A stretch of 32,972 bases of DNA, from positions 1 to 32,972 of the forward strand of contig WLOY01000021.1 of assembly GCA_009699015.1 (NCBI GenBank), written 5' to 3'. The stretch is from Actinomycetota bacterium (GTDB lineage Bacteria > Actinomycetota > Actinomycetes > S36-B12). Each line of letters starts with the position of its first letter. Positions within the stretch are counted from its first letter, which is position 1. The notes under the pieces were generated by a model. That model was given only the letters and a program-made list of their open reading frames with translations, was not told the origin of the DNA and did not search any database. Shown one piece after another: positions 8,429-16,972 of this stretch. The position numbers and the translations under genes are program-made.

Positions 8429-10883
8429 CAGCGTCGGTCATCGGGATCAGCATTCGGGACCCTCCCGCATAACTCGCCTCGAGGATGATCGTGCTGTCAG
8501 CAGGATCGGCATCCCACGACAGGCCCTGCACGTCGGCCCCATCAACGACGGCAGCCTGATCGACTGCCGCCACCGCAGCGACAAGCCTCACCATGAGCAC
8601 TTCACCCTCGCGCCGTGCGCTGAGTCTGGCCGGGACGCCTGGCATTGCGTGGCTGATCGCTCGATTCGCCGAGATCCGCAGGAGAAGAAGCTCTCCGCGG
8701 CGCACCCGAGAAGCCTCGGCGATATCGACATCGAGCACGACCCCGCGACGATGCGCACGGATCGCCAACTGCGACGCGAAGGCGTGCAGGGGCCCTGCCG
8801 CCGGGTCAATCCGCATGACCGTCCTGATGAAGTGCTCCTCAAGCCCGCACACCGCCCGAACATCTGCCTCATTCGCGTCAATGGAACCCTCGGCGATGGC
8901 CTCCAGGAGTGCCGCCGCTGACGACTCGGCAAGGGGCCCGTAGCGCCGGCCCAATGCGCGGATACTCGCCTCGTCGCCCGCAGACGACGCCTCCTCCTTG
9001 CCGCGCTGCCTCAAGGCAGCGGCGTACTCGCGATCATTCGCGCGCACGCTTCGGGCGAAGAGCGCCCCGTCGATGATGACCGCGGTTCCGGGCCGGATCA
9101 ACTCCGCCACCATGTCGCCCTGGGTCAGCAGCCAGGCGGCGAGCGCAGCGATCCATCCCCACCAGGGACCCGTGCCGGCAACGATGAGAAGAAGCGCGAC
9201 GATCGCCTCGGACGACCAGTCGGACCAAGGGGTCGCCTCACCCTCCCCGAGCCCGATCAACTGGAGGCGGTACACGAGGGGCGCCGCGACGCACACGCCC
9301 ACCACGAGCACCGGCGGGAGCGTGCCTGCGCGCCCGAACCACACGAGCAGGATCCCGCAGGCGAGCGCGACAGTGAATCCTGCGACCGCGATGCGCGGAA
9401 ACTCGAAATCCGAGATCGTGAGGATCAACGACAGCAGGCTGAAGACGCCGAATGAGACAAGAACCGGGGCGCCGAGCGCGTTGACGCTCGTCGCGGACTC
9501 GCCAAGCACGACTGACGCCCGGGATTCGGGGCTCGTGCTCCACGTCAGGGTCACGCAGGTGCCCTCGCCGATGGCCGAGGTCACACGTGCCTGACCGCCG
9601 ACATCGCTCATCGCCTCGACGATCGCCGAGCTGAGGCCGAATCTCCACGAAACGCTGGCTGCATCGAAGCCGCTTCCGTCATCTCCCACCTCGATCGTCC
9701 AATGGTCCCGTCGGGTCCGCGCGTCGGTCGAGACAGCCACGCTCAGCGTGACCGAGTCGGCGTTGGCGTGGCGCGCAATATTCGACAGCGCTTCGCGAAT
9801 CGCCACCATCATGGCCCCGTAGGCGGCATCCGGTAGCGGCCGGCCGCCGGCATGCACCCGGATCTCGACGTGGACCCCGACATCGACGAGCGGCTGTATG
9901 CTCGCCGCCACGTCGGCCGCCCAGTCACGACTGCCTGTCGTCGGCATGGTGAACACGGCCGAGGCAAGGGTTCGCAGCACGAGTGCGCTCTCCGCGCATC
10001 TCGCCCGCATTCGCGATCCACCGTCGGTCGACCTTCCGATGCCACCCCGGGCGATCGCCGTCAGCGTGTTGAGCACCGTTTCATGGAGCAGTCGCTGCTG
10101 CTCCTTCATTCGCCGCTGCAATCCGCTGAGTGCCTGCGCCTGCGCCTCAGCGAGCCCAAGGCCAGCACGCGCCCCCTCGGAGCGGCGAGCGGCCGCCAGG
10201 AGCCCGCGGCGCGCCCCGACGGCCGCTGCTCCCATTGCGAGGGCATAGGTCGGGTACAGGACCGTGCCCATGCGATCGCTTTCCGAAGGCGCAGCCGGCA
10301 AGTCGATCAGCAGGAGCGCAACCTCGACGAGTACCGCCCCGAGGACAACCGGAACGGCGACCACGGTGACGACGAGCAGCCCGGTGAGGGCGCAGGCCAG
10401 GTTGACGAGCGACGCACCCGACTGCCAGCCGGCCATGCTCGTCGCGGCGTCAGGGCCGATCGCGGAGTCAGGGGCAATGACCGGGGCGAAGTAGAGGAGC
10501 ACCGCCCCTGCAGCGAACAGCAGGGCGACGTTCACGATCTGGGCCCGCACCCGCCGGCGCCTGCTCGCGAGCGGACCGAAGGCGGTCAGGACGACCGCGA
10601 CCCACGTGACGAAGACCCCCGCCAGGAGCGCTGACTCGACCGCCGATCCTTGATTCGTGGGCCACAGGCTCTGGTCCGGAAGCAGCCACAGGCCCTCCCA
10701 GACGAGCCCGAGCGTGGCAAGGCCCCGTTCGACCCCCAAAACCGGCGAGGGACGTGGCCGACGCCTGCGGGGCCACCACACTCGAGAAACAAGGCCCAAC
10801 GCCCGCTCAGTGACCTGCACAGTGACCCGCTCAGTCGAGGACTGCTCATGAGCTGATTCCGGGACTGTGACACCCTGCCGCAT
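8421..10883 (-). CDS. Large membrane histidine kinase with a degenerate second kinase module
   Basis: An 820-residue sensor kinase, partner of the downstream LuxR-type regulator. First half: four or five membrane segments (about 55-195), a coiled linker (230-262), a HisKA_3-like helix with phospho-acceptor H267 (LLHETVLNTLTAIARGG), then an HATPase domain with N-box N368 (REALSNIARHANADSV), DDGSGFD at 401-407 and a C-terminal G-box. Second half: another membrane block (about 470-590), then residues 645-820, which align with the first DHp/ATPase by pattern. There H267 corresponds to A652 (PLAESSAAALLEAIAEGSI) and the DxGxG motif is lost. The start is the ATG at 10883-10881, with GGGAGG five bases upstream. 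The frame stays open to 11267, but that part lies antisense to azlC and is rejected. Confidence 0.88.
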   Translation of the reverse strand: MRQGVTVPESAHEQSSTERVTVQVTERALGLVSRVWWPRRRRPRPSPVLGVERGLATLGLVWEGLWLLPDQSLWPTNQGSAVESALLAGVFVTWVAVVLTAFGPLASRRRRVRAQIVNVALLFAAGAVLLYFAPVIAPDSAIGPDAATSMAGWQSGASLVNLACALTGLLVVTVVAVPVVLGAVLVEVALLLIDLPAAPSESDRMGTVLYPTYALAMGAAAVGARRGLLAAARRSEGARAGLGLAEAQAQALSGLQRRMKEQQRLLHETVLNTLTAIARGGIGRSTDGGSRMRARCAESALVLRTLASAVFTMPTTGSRDWAADVAASIQPLVDVGVHVEIRVHAGGRPLPDAAYGAMMVAIREALSNIARHANADSVTLSVAVSTDARTRRDHWTIEVGDDGSGFDAASVSWRFGLSSAIVEAMSDVGGQARVTSAIGEGTCVTLTWSTSPESRASVVLGESATSVNALGAPVLVSFGVFSLLSLILTISDFEFPRIAVAGFTVALACGILLVWFGRAGTLPPVLVVGVCVAAPLVYRLQLIGLGEGEATPWSDWSSEAIVALLLIVAGTGPWWGWIAALAAWLLTQGDMVAELIRPGTAVIIDGALFARSVRANDREYAAALRQRGKEEASSAGDEASIRALGRRYGPLAESSAAALLEAIAEGSIDANEADVRAVCGLEEHFIRTVMRIDPAAGPLHAFASQLAIRAHRRGVVLDVDIAEASRVRRGELLLLRISANRAISHAMPGVPARLSARREGEVLMVRLVAAVAAVDQAAVVDGADVQGLSWDADPADSTIILEASYAGGSRMLIPMTDADD
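10802..10835. repeat. 10-bp direct repeat upstream of azlC, inside kinase coding region
   Basis: CCCGCTCAGT occurs at 10802-10811 and 10826-10835 (24-base period), with CAGTGACC also repeated in between. In the kinase it encodes a TERV..TERA repeat at residues about 17-28. It lies 50-80 bases upstream of the azlC start, where an operator would be expected. Operator or simple coding duplication cannot be distinguished here. Confidence 0.5.
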
Positions 10884-11564
10884 GTGGACCTCCCCCCCGC
10901 GCGTCGTCGAGCCATCCGCTCCAACGCTCTCGGCATCGGAATCGCCACCGGCGCCTACGGCCTGTCGTTCGGGGCCATCAGCATTGCGAGCGGACTCACA
11001 ATATGGCAGGCGCAGGCCCTCTCCGTACTGATGTTCACCGGAGCGTCCCAGTTCGCCCTCGTCGGCGTCCTCGGCGCGGGAGGCGGCGTCGCCGCTGCGG
11101 TCCTCACCGCGTGGTTCCTCGGCGCCAGAAATGGCCTGTACGCCCTCCACGTCGCGCCGACGCTGCAGCTTCGCGGCTGGCGCCGACTCGCGGCGGCACA
11201 GTTGACGATCGACGAGTCCACCGCCATGGCGGTGGCGCACGAGGACACCGCCCCCGCGAGCCGTCACGCCTTCTGGGCCACCGGAATCTCAGTGTTCGTG
11301 CTTTGGAACATCGGCACCGGGCTCGGCGCTCTCGGCGCATCCCTGCTCTCCGAGCCGGAGATCCTCGGCCTCGATGCCGCGATTCCCGCAGGGTTCATGG
11401 CCCTGCTCTGGCCGCGGCTGAAGGACCGTCTCTCCTGGGCGGTCGCCTGCACGGGTGGGCTCGTCGCACTCGCGCTCATCCCCGTCACCGCTCCAGGGGT
11501 CCCGGTCCTCGGCTCTGCGCTCGTTGCCGTCGTGGCCGGCACCTGGGCCTGGCGGCGCGCATGA
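10884..11564 (+). CDS. azlC: AzlC-family branched-chain amino acid exporter, large subunit
   Basis: Integral membrane protein of 226 residues. The family marks are the N-terminal GIATGAYGLSFGAISIASGL, the signature FTGASQFALVGVLGAGG (about 49-65), then AVLTAWFLGARNGLYALHV and a run of further membrane helices to the C-terminus. AzlC works with AzlD to export branched-chain amino acids in Bacillus (BrnFE in Corynebacterium); the substrate here is inferred from family only. The start is the GTG at 10884-10886, directly adjacent to the kinase ATG on the other strand, with no intervening base. No ribosome binding site is visible, but no other in-frame start fits the family N-terminus. Its stop overlaps the azlD start (ATGA). 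Confidence 0.92.
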   Translation: MDLPPARRRAIRSNALGIGIATGAYGLSFGAISIASGLTIWQAQALSVLMFTGASQFALVGVLGAGGGVAAAVLTAWFLGARNGLYALHVAPTLQLRGWRRLAAAQLTIDESTAMAVAHEDTAPASRHAFWATGISVFVLWNIGTGLGALGASLLSEPEILGLDAAIPAGFMALLWPRLKDRLSWAVACTGGLVALALIPVTAPGVPVLGSALVAVVAGTWAWRRA

Positions 11565-11872
11565 TCTGGCTCGCAATCCTCCTCGGCGCGGCTGGCACCT
11601 ACCTGGAGAAGCTCATCGGCTTCATCCTGCCCGCAACCGTCCTCGACCGTCCCATCGTGCGCAGCATCGCCGGGCTGCTGCCCGTCGCGCTCCTCGCAGC
11701 CCTCGTCATCGTGCAGACCTTCGCCGTCGGACAGGCCGTTGCCGTCGATGCCCGGCTCGCCGGGCTCGCGGTGGCTATCGTGGCGCTCATGCTCCGAGCC
11801 CCCTTCCTCGTCGTCATCCTGTCCGCGGCGATCACCGCGGCGCTCCTGCGCGCGGCAGGACTTGCGGCATGA
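11561..11872 (+). CDS. azlD: AzlD-family branched-chain amino acid exporter, small subunit
   Basis: A 103-residue membrane protein with about four hydrophobic segments. The AzlD pattern is visible as GAAGTYLEKLIGFILPATVLDRPIVRSIAG near the N-terminus (the family's 'R.lP..l' region), then LLPVALLAALVIVQTF, and a final pair of helices with LMLRAPFLVVILSAA. It forms the two-component exporter with AzlC, which ends one base after the AzlD ATG begins (ATGA overlap). It in turn overlaps the next gene by four bases, so all three are translationally coupled. Confidence 0.9.
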   Translation: MIWLAILLGAAGTYLEKLIGFILPATVLDRPIVRSIAGLLPVALLAALVIVQTFAVGQAVAVDARLAGLAVAIVALMLRAPFLVVILSAAITAALLRAAGLAA

Positions 11873-12378
11873 GGCAGGAGCATCCCCGCCCCATCTTCGG
11901 CTTCCTGTGGCCGCGTGCAGATCCGCGCGCGCCGGTCGACGAGGGTTACGTCCAGGTCCGCCTCATCCGGGTGCCGAGCCGGGGTCCGATGCGCATCATC
12001 CTGCTCGTCGCCGGCACTGTCGGCCTCATGATGCTCACCGGCTCAGCGCTCAGCGCGGCGGTCGGGACCTCGTGGCTGCTCCTGTTTCCGGTCTCCGCGC
12101 TCATCGCGACCTACCTCGTCCTCCTCCTGCGCTGCTGGAGCGTCGGCACCTATGTCAACGACGCCGGGATCGCCGTCCAGCGGCTCCTCGGGACCGACTC
12201 CGCGAGATGGGCGCAGGTGCGCGACGTCATGGACGAGTCGGGCCTGGTGATCGTCACGCTGCGCGATGGCAGGCGGCTTCGCACCCACATCGACCGGCGG
12301 TCACTTGACCTCATCGGTCGGGCAGAGCAATACGACATGGCCAAGCTCGCACTCCAACGCTGGGGCGAGCACCGCTAG
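11869..12378 (+). CDS. Two-helix membrane protein with PH-like C-terminal domain
   Basis: A 169-residue protein of unknown function. After a Pro/Arg-rich N-terminus (residues 1-40, with GFLWPRADPRAPVDEGYV), two membrane segments are clear (about 43-62 and 67-88). The C-terminal ~75 residues (GTYVNDAGIAVQRLLGTDSA, RWAQVRDVMDESGLVIVTL) have the layout of small bacterial PH-like domains, in which a 'v.d.Gi.v.r' strand precedes 'i.W..V..v'. The ATG overlaps the azlD stop (ATGA), so it is made with AzlCD and may modulate or be regulated by the exporter; that is inference. It ends only 12 bases before the convergent dapB stop. Confidence 0.75.
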   Translation: MRQEHPRPIFGFLWPRADPRAPVDEGYVQVRLIRVPSRGPMRIILLVAGTVGLMMLTGSALSAAVGTSWLLLFPVSALIATYLVLLLRCWSVGTYVNDAGIAVQRLLGTDSARWAQVRDVMDESGLVIVTLRDGRRLRTHIDRRSLDLIGRAEQYDMAKLALQRWGEHR

Positions 12379-12390
12379 ACGCCTGTGCTC

Positions 12391-13149
12391 CTATGTGCTT
12401 GCGACCCCGAGATAGCCGTCGAGATAGCCGTCGAGCCCAACCGTGAGGCCTGGATGCGCGGCCACTGCGCGGATGCCGAGCAGGACGCCCGGCATGAACG
12501 AGGCCCGGTCCATCGAGTCGTGCCGAATCGTCAGGGTCTCGCCCGGCCCGCCGAAGACGACCTCCTGATGCGCGACAAGCCCCCGGGCCCGCACGGAATG
12601 CACATGGACGCCCGCCACCACCGCGCCACGGGCGCCGTCGATGGCCTGCGACGTCGCATCCGGGCCCTCCCCGATGCCGTGCGCCGCCCGAGTCGCGGCG
12701 ATGATCTCCGCCGTGTGACGGGCAGTTCCCGAGGGCGCGTCGACCTTATCCGGGTGGTGGAATTCGATGATCTCGGCCGACTCGAAGAAGGCAGCAGCCC
12801 TCGCCGCGAACTGCATCATGAGCACTGCTCCGATTCCGAAGTTCGGGGCGATCAGGACCCCAACCGAGGGATGCTCCGCACACCATCCGGCCACCGTGGC
12901 CAGGCGCGCATCATCGAACCCGGTCGTGCCGACAACGCAGTGGACGCCGCCGGCGATACAACGCTCCAGGGTCGACATCACGGCGTCAGGCGTGGTGAAG
13001 TCGACGACGACGTCGCAATCAGCGAGTGCTGCCTGGTCGTCACCGGCATCGACTCCGCACACGAGTTCGCAGTCGGGCGCTTCCCCCACGGCGGCCATGA
13101 CCGCCATTCCCATTCGCCCACGCGCACCAATGACACCGACTCGAATCAC
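12391..13149 (-). CDS. dapB: 4-hydroxy-tetrahydrodipicolinate reductase
   Basis: NAD(P)H-dependent second step of the diaminopimelate branch, using the DapA product. It has 252 residues. The Rossmann motif is VGVIGARGRMGMAV (4-17), followed by VVVDFTTPDAV, VVGTTGFDD and APNFGIGAVLMM. The catalytic segment EFHHPDKVDAPSGTA includes the His-His and Lys residues, and VHVHSVRARGLVAHQEVVFG follows. The GTG start at 13149-13147 begins directly with the Rossmann strand; TAAGGT lies six bases upstream and there is no Shine-Dalgarno. The C-terminus ends in DGYLDGYL, encoded by a perfect 12-base tandem duplication. It follows the M16 peptidase gene by 55 bases. Confidence 0.97.
   Translation of the reverse strand: MIRVGVIGARGRMGMAVMAAVGEAPDCELVCGVDAGDDQAALADCDVVVDFTTPDAVMSTLERCIAGGVHCVVGTTGFDDARLATVAGWCAEHPSVGVLIAPNFGIGAVLMMQFAARAAAFFESAEIIEFHHPDKVDAPSGTARHTAEIIAATRAAHGIGEGPDATSQAIDGARGAVVAGVHVHSVRARGLVAHQEVVFGGPGETLTIRHDSMDRASFMPGVLLGIRAVAAHPGLTVGLDGYLDGYLGVAST
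12411..12434. repeat. 12-bp tandem duplication in the dapB tail
   Basis: GATAGCCGTCGA occurs twice back to back. On the coding strand it adds a second copy of Asp-Gly-Tyr-Leu near the DapB C-terminus. The copies are identical and in frame, suggesting a recent slippage event. Confidence 0.8.
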
Positions 13150-13155
13150 ACGCCG

Positions 13156-13161
13156 ACCTTA
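13156..13161 (-). promoter_or_regulatory. Candidate -10 box (TAAGGT) for leaderless dapB
   Basis: TAAGGT ends six bases before the dapB GTG in the 55-base gap after the M16 gene, matching the spacing expected for a leaderless transcript. It would allow dapB expression independent of rpsO-pnp. Confidence 0.4.
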
Positions 13162-13204
13162 CCGCTGGGAGTGCGCCCGACGGCTGAAGACTGTCGGGCC
13201 GGAA

Positions 13205-14509
13205 TCAGATCTCGAAGCTCGTCGCATCCTCGAAGGGCCCGATGACCGCTAGGGTCGGCTCGGCACTGAGCAGGCTCGATGCAATGGACTTGATGTCCGA
13301 CGACGTGACGGCATCGACCTTGCGCAGCAGTCGATCAATGCTCAACAGAGGGTCGTCATGCAGTTCGGACTTGGCGATACGGGTCATGCGCGCGCCAGTG
13401 TCCTCCTGGCCGAGAACGGTGCCGCCTCGAACCTGGCCCTTGCCCCGTGCGATCTCCTCATCGCTCAGGCCGTGTCGCGCCAGCAGTTCCATCTGCTCGC
13501 GGCACACCTGTAGGACCGTCGCGACCTTGCCGGGCAGGCAGCCCACGTACAGGCCGAACATGCCATCGTCTGAGAACCCTTGCGAGTAGGCGTAGACCGA
13601 GTAGGCGAGGCCGCGCTTCTCGCGGATCTCCTGAAACAGCCTGCTGCTCATGCCGCCGCCGAACGCGGTCGTGAGCACCGCGAGGGCGTACCGGCGATCA
13701 TCGCTTCGGGTGAATCCCGGGACACCGAGAACCAGGTGCGCCTGCTCAGTGGCCCGGTTCACGACGCGCACGCTCGACCCGTGGGTCCTCGGCCTGCCCT
13801 TGCGTCGCGTGGGCGCTACCTCCGCCGAGGCGTCGAGGACGTGCGCGAACGCCTCGCGGACCTGGGCCACCACCGTGGCATGATCGAGGTTTCCCGCTGC
13901 CGCCACCACCATCGCCTCGGGGCGGTAGCGCGAGCGGTAGAAGCGGTTGATTGCCGCCCGCGGGATTGCCTCGATTGTCTCGGCAGTACCGAGGATCGGC
14001 CGACCGAGTGGCGTATCACCGAGCAGGGCGGCGGCGAACTCATCGTGGACGATGTCGCTCGGATCGTCGTCGTGCATGGCGATCTCCTCGAGGATCACGC
14101 CACGCTCGGACTCGACATCGGCAGCGAGGATGAGAGCATCGGTCACCACGTCGCTCACCACTGCGACCGCCAGCGGCAGGTCGGTATCGAGCACCCGCGC
14201 GTAGAAGCAGGTGTATTCCTTCGTCGTGAAGGCGTTGAGATCACCGCCCACCGCCTCGATCGACGCGGAGATGTCGAGCGCGGAACGCTTCGTCGTGCCC
14301 TTGAAGAGCAGATGCTCGAGATAGTGCGCAGATCCCATCTGGGCGGGTGTCTCGTCGCGCGAGCCCACCCCGACCCACACCCCAAATGACACCGAGCGCA
14401 CGCCCGGCACCTGCTCGGTGATGACGCGCAAACCGCCCGGGAGGACGGTCCGGCGGACAAGTCCGCCGTCGCCCTCCCGAAGCAGTGTTCGCGTGGTCGC
14501 CTTAGGCAT
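13205..14509 (-). CDS. M16-family zinc peptidase (insulinase/MPP-like)
   Basis: A 434-residue protein of the mitochondrial-processing-peptidase-like M16 family. The inverted zinc motif HxxEH is H62-YLE-H66 in [13 protein letters not shown], with the distal acidic ligand in the [18 protein letters not shown] segment (E141/E142). The typical [23 protein letters not shown] follows in the second half. One HxxEH copy and this length fit the bacterial form next to pnp in actinomycetes. The start is the ATG at 14509-14507, inside the last codons of pnp (8-base overlap). A longer open frame to 14686 is antisense-free but is pnp in another frame and is rejected. The substrate is unknown; no signal peptide is seen, so it is likely cytosolic. 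Confidence 0.93.
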   Translation of the reverse strand: MPKATTRTLLREGDGGLVRRTVLPGGLRVITEQVPGVRSVSFGVWVGVGSRDETPAQMGSAHYLEHLLFKGTTKRSALDISASIEAVGGDLNAFTTKEYTCFYARVLDTDLPLAVAVVSDVVTDALILAADVESERGVILEEIAMHDDDPSDIVHDEFAAALLGDTPLGRPILGTAETIEAIPRAAINRFYRSRYRPEAMVVAAAGNLDHATVVAQVREAFAHVLDASAEVAPTRRKGRPRTHGSSVRVVNRATEQAHLVLGVPGFTRSDDRRYALAVLTTAFGGGMSSRLFQEIREKRGLAYSVYAYSQGFSDDGMFGLYVGCLPGKVATVLQVCREQMELLARHGLSDEEIARGKGQVRGGTVLGQEDTGARMTRIAKSELHDDPLLSIDRLLRKVDAVTSSDIKSIASSLLSAEPTLAVIGPFEDATSFEI

Positions 14510-16709
14510 CGGCGCTTGCCGCGGCGTCCCCAGCCTCAAGCACGGGCACCAAGGACAGCTTGCCGCGCGAGTCGACCTCCTTGATCTCGACCTGCACCTT
14601 GTCACCGACGTTGAGGATGTCCTCGACCTTGTCGATGCGCTTGCCCCCGGCAAGCTTCTTGACCTCCGAGATGTGCAGGAGGCCATCCTTGCCCGGCATG
14701 AGCGAGACGAAGGCCCCGAAGGCGGCGGTCTTCACGACCGTGCCCAGGTAACGCTCGCCCACCTCGGGCATCGTCGGGTTGGCGATGTTGTTGATCGCCG
14801 TCCGGGCTGCCTCGGCCGACGGGCCGTTGGTCGCCCCGATGTAGATCGTGCCGTCATCCTCGATCGAGATGTCGGCGCCGGTGTCGGCCTGGATCTGGTT
14901 GATGATCTTGCCCTTCGGCCCGATCACCTCGCCGATCTTGTCGACCGGGATCCGGACGCTGATGACGCGGGGCGCCGTTGCGGCCATCTCGTCAGGAGCA
15001 TCGATCGCCTCGTTCATGACATCGAGGATGCTGAACCGCGCGCTCCGCGCCTGCTGCAGCGCATCGGCGAGAACCGATGCCGGGATGCCGTCGAGCTTGG
15101 TATCGAGTTGCAGGGCGGTGACGAACTCACGGGTGCCGGCGACCTTGAAGTCCATGTCGCCGAACGCGTCCTCCGCACCGAGGATGTCAGTGAGCGCGAC
15201 GTACTCCGTCTTGCCGTCGACATCGCCCGAGATGAGGCCCATGGCGATGCCCGCAACGGACGCCCGAAGCGGCACGCCCGCGTTGAGCAGCGACATGGTC
15301 GATGCGCAGACCGAGCCCATCGAGGTCGAGCCGTTCGAGCCGAGCGCCTCTGACACCTGACGGATCGCGTAGGGGAACTCCTCGCGGCTGGGCAGCACGG
15401 GCAGGAGCGCCCGCTCGGCAAGCGCGCCATGGCCGATCTCGCGACGCTTCGGCGAGCCGACTCGGCCCGTCTCGCCCGTGGAGTACGGCGGGAAGTTGTA
15501 GTTGTGCATGTAGCGCTTTCGGTTCTCCGGGTTCAGCGTGTCGAGCTGCTGCTCCATCTTGAGCATGTTGAGCGTCGTGACCCCGAGGATCTGGGTCTCT
15601 CCGCGCTCGAACAGAGCCGAGCCGTGAACGCGCGGCAGCACCTGGACCTCGGCGCTGAGCGTGCGGATATCAGCAAGGCCGCGTCCATCGATGCGGATCT
15701 TGTCGCGCAGCACGCGGTCGCGAACCATCTTCTTGGTCACCGAGCGAAGGGCTGCACCGAGCTCCTTCTCGCGGCCCTCGAAGCTCGAACCGATCTTCGC
15801 GAGCACGTCGGCCTTGATCTCATCGAGACGGGCCTCGCGATCAGCCTTGCTCACGATGGTGAGTGCCTGGCGAACGTCTGCGCCGCATGCGGCCTCGACC
15901 GCGTCGAAGGCATCGTCCTGGTACTCGAGGAAGATCGGGAATTCGACGATCGGCTTCGCAGCCTGATCGGCGAGCTCCTGCTGGGCGATGCACAGCGTGC
16001 GAATGAACACCTTGGCTGCCTCGAGGCCCTCGGACACGACATCCTCCGTGGGAGCCTTGGCGCCGCCGGCGATGAGCTCCATCGTCCGCAGGGTCGCCTC
16101 GGCCTCAACCATCATGATCGCGACGTCATCGCCGGCGATGCGACCCGCGACGACCATGTCGAACACGGCGTCCTCGAGTTGGTCGTGCGTCGGGAACCCG
16201 ACCCACTGCCCATTGATGAGTGCCACGCGGACGCCGCCGATCGGTCCGCTGAAGGGCAGGCCAGACAACTGGGTCGAGGCGGACGCCGCGTTGATCGCGA
16301 GCACGTCGTACAGGTCGACCGGGTTGAGTGCCATGACCGTGATGACGACCTGGACCTCGTTGCGAAGGCCCTTCTTGAAGGTGGGGCGCAACGGGCGGTC
16401 AATGAGGCGGCAGGTGAGGATGGCGTCCTCGCTCGGACGACCCTCACGGCGGAAGAACGAACCCGGGATGCGGCCGAGGGCATACATCCGCTCCTCGACG
16501 TCGATCGTCAGGGGGAAGAAGTCGAATTGCTCCTTGGGATGCTTGCCCGCGGTCGTCGCGGACAGCAGCATCGTCTCGTCGTCGAGGTATGCGGCGACGG
16601 CGCCGGCAGCCTGACGGGCCAGTCGGCCCGTCTCGAACTTGATGGTGCGCGTGCCGAACGACCCGTTGTCGATTACGGCTTGCGCGGTGGCAATCTGGGG
16701 ACCCTCCAC
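14502..16709 (-). CDS. pnp: Polyribonucleotide nucleotidyltransferase (PNPase)
   Basis: Phosphorolytic 3'-to-5' exoribonuclease, 735 residues. Two RNase PH domains are seen: the first to about 260 with [24 protein letters not shown], the second from about 350 with [11 protein letters not shown] and the catalytic Asp region [19 protein letters not shown] near 510. They are linked by an alpha-helical domain. A KH domain with GxxG ([15 protein letters not shown]) lies near 597, and an S1 domain near 645-715 ([18 protein letters not shown]). The GTG start at 16709-16707 has AGGAGG five bases upstream. It lies 263 bases downstream of rpsO, separated by a strong hairpin. PNPase commonly controls its own leader, so this gap is a likely regulatory site. 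Confidence 0.97.
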   Translation of the reverse strand: MEGPQIATAQAVIDNGSFGTRTIKFETGRLARQAAGAVAAYLDDETMLLSATTAGKHPKEQFDFFPLTIDVEERMYALGRIPGSFFRREGRPSEDAILTCRLIDRPLRPTFKKGLRNEVQVVITVMALNPVDLYDVLAINAASASTQLSGLPFSGPIGGVRVALINGQWVGFPTHDQLEDAVFDMVVAGRIAGDDVAIMMVEAEATLRTMELIAGGAKAPTEDVVSEGLEAAKVFIRTLCIAQQELADQAAKPIVEFPIFLEYQDDAFDAVEAACGADVRQALTIVSKADREARLDEIKADVLAKIGSSFEGREKELGAALRSVTKKMVRDRVLRDKIRIDGRGLADIRTLSAEVQVLPRVHGSALFERGETQILGVTTLNMLKMEQQLDTLNPENRKRYMHNYNFPPYSTGETGRVGSPKRREIGHGALAERALLPVLPSREEFPYAIRQVSEALGSNGSTSMGSVCASTMSLLNAGVPLRASVAGIAMGLISGDVDGKTEYVALTDILGAEDAFGDMDFKVAGTREFVTALQLDTKLDGIPASVLADALQQARSARFSILDVMNEAIDAPDEMAATAPRVISVRIPVDKIGEVIGPKGKIINQIQADTGADISIEDDGTIYIGATNGPSAEAARTAINNIANPTMPEVGERYLGTVVKTAAFGAFVSLMPGKDGLLHISEVKKLAGGKRIDKVEDILNVGDKVQVEIKEVDSRGKLSLVPVLEAGDAAASADA

Positions 16710-16861
16710 GGGTGCCTCCTGTTTCTCATGTACAGGGGCGCACGCGACTTGCGGCCGGTGGCGGTCTTCGATCGAGGCCCACGGGAGGATCGTCCAATGC
16801 GGACGGCTCCCCCGGAGGTCACTACCGAGGACCGACGGACTGGCGCCTGATCGCTGCGCCC

Positions 16862-16930
16862 CGGATTTCGGATTCTTGCTTCGGATTCAGTTGTGCTTGC
16901 TTACGTGCTGACGTGCTGGCGGTGCTTGCT
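16862..16930. repeat. Cluster of short direct repeats in rpsO-pnp spacer
   Basis: Within about 70 bases there are TTCGGATTC twice (16867-16875, 16880-16888) plus a partial CGGATT (16862-16867), ACGTGCTG twice in tandem (16903-16910, 16911-16918) and GTGCTTGCT twice (16893-16901, 16922-16930). They lie between the rpsO hairpin and the pnp leader. The rest of the 263-base gap (16710-16861) shows no gene. Confidence 0.55.
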
Positions 16931-16933
16931 GCA

Positions 16934-16965
16934 CGGGCCTGGCCGAAATGTTCCAGCCAGGCCCG
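16934..16965 (-). terminator. rpsO-pnp intergenic hairpin
   Basis: A perfect 10-bp stem, CGGGCCTGGC with GCCAGGCCCG, around a 12-base loop, seven bases after the rpsO stop. There is no U-run. In E. coli and Streptomyces the equivalent spacer hairpin is cut by RNase III and governs pnp autoregulation, so it may be a processing site, an attenuator, or both. Confidence 0.7.
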
Positions 16966-16972
16966 CGAGACA

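Noticed and set aside
10884..11267. Upstream extension of the kinase frame
   Set aside because: The frame stays open but is exactly antisense to azlC, reads as low-complexity Arg/Gly/Asp-rich sequence, and the ATG at 10883 has a strong ribosome binding site.
14510..14686. Longer N-terminus of the M16 peptidase
   Set aside because: These bases encode the S1 domain end of PNPase in another frame; the added residues are Ser/Arg-rich and unlike any M16 N-terminus.
15429..16850. 473-codon open frame opposite pnp
   Set aside because: Antisense shadow of the conserved pnp gene, with no recognisable domain.
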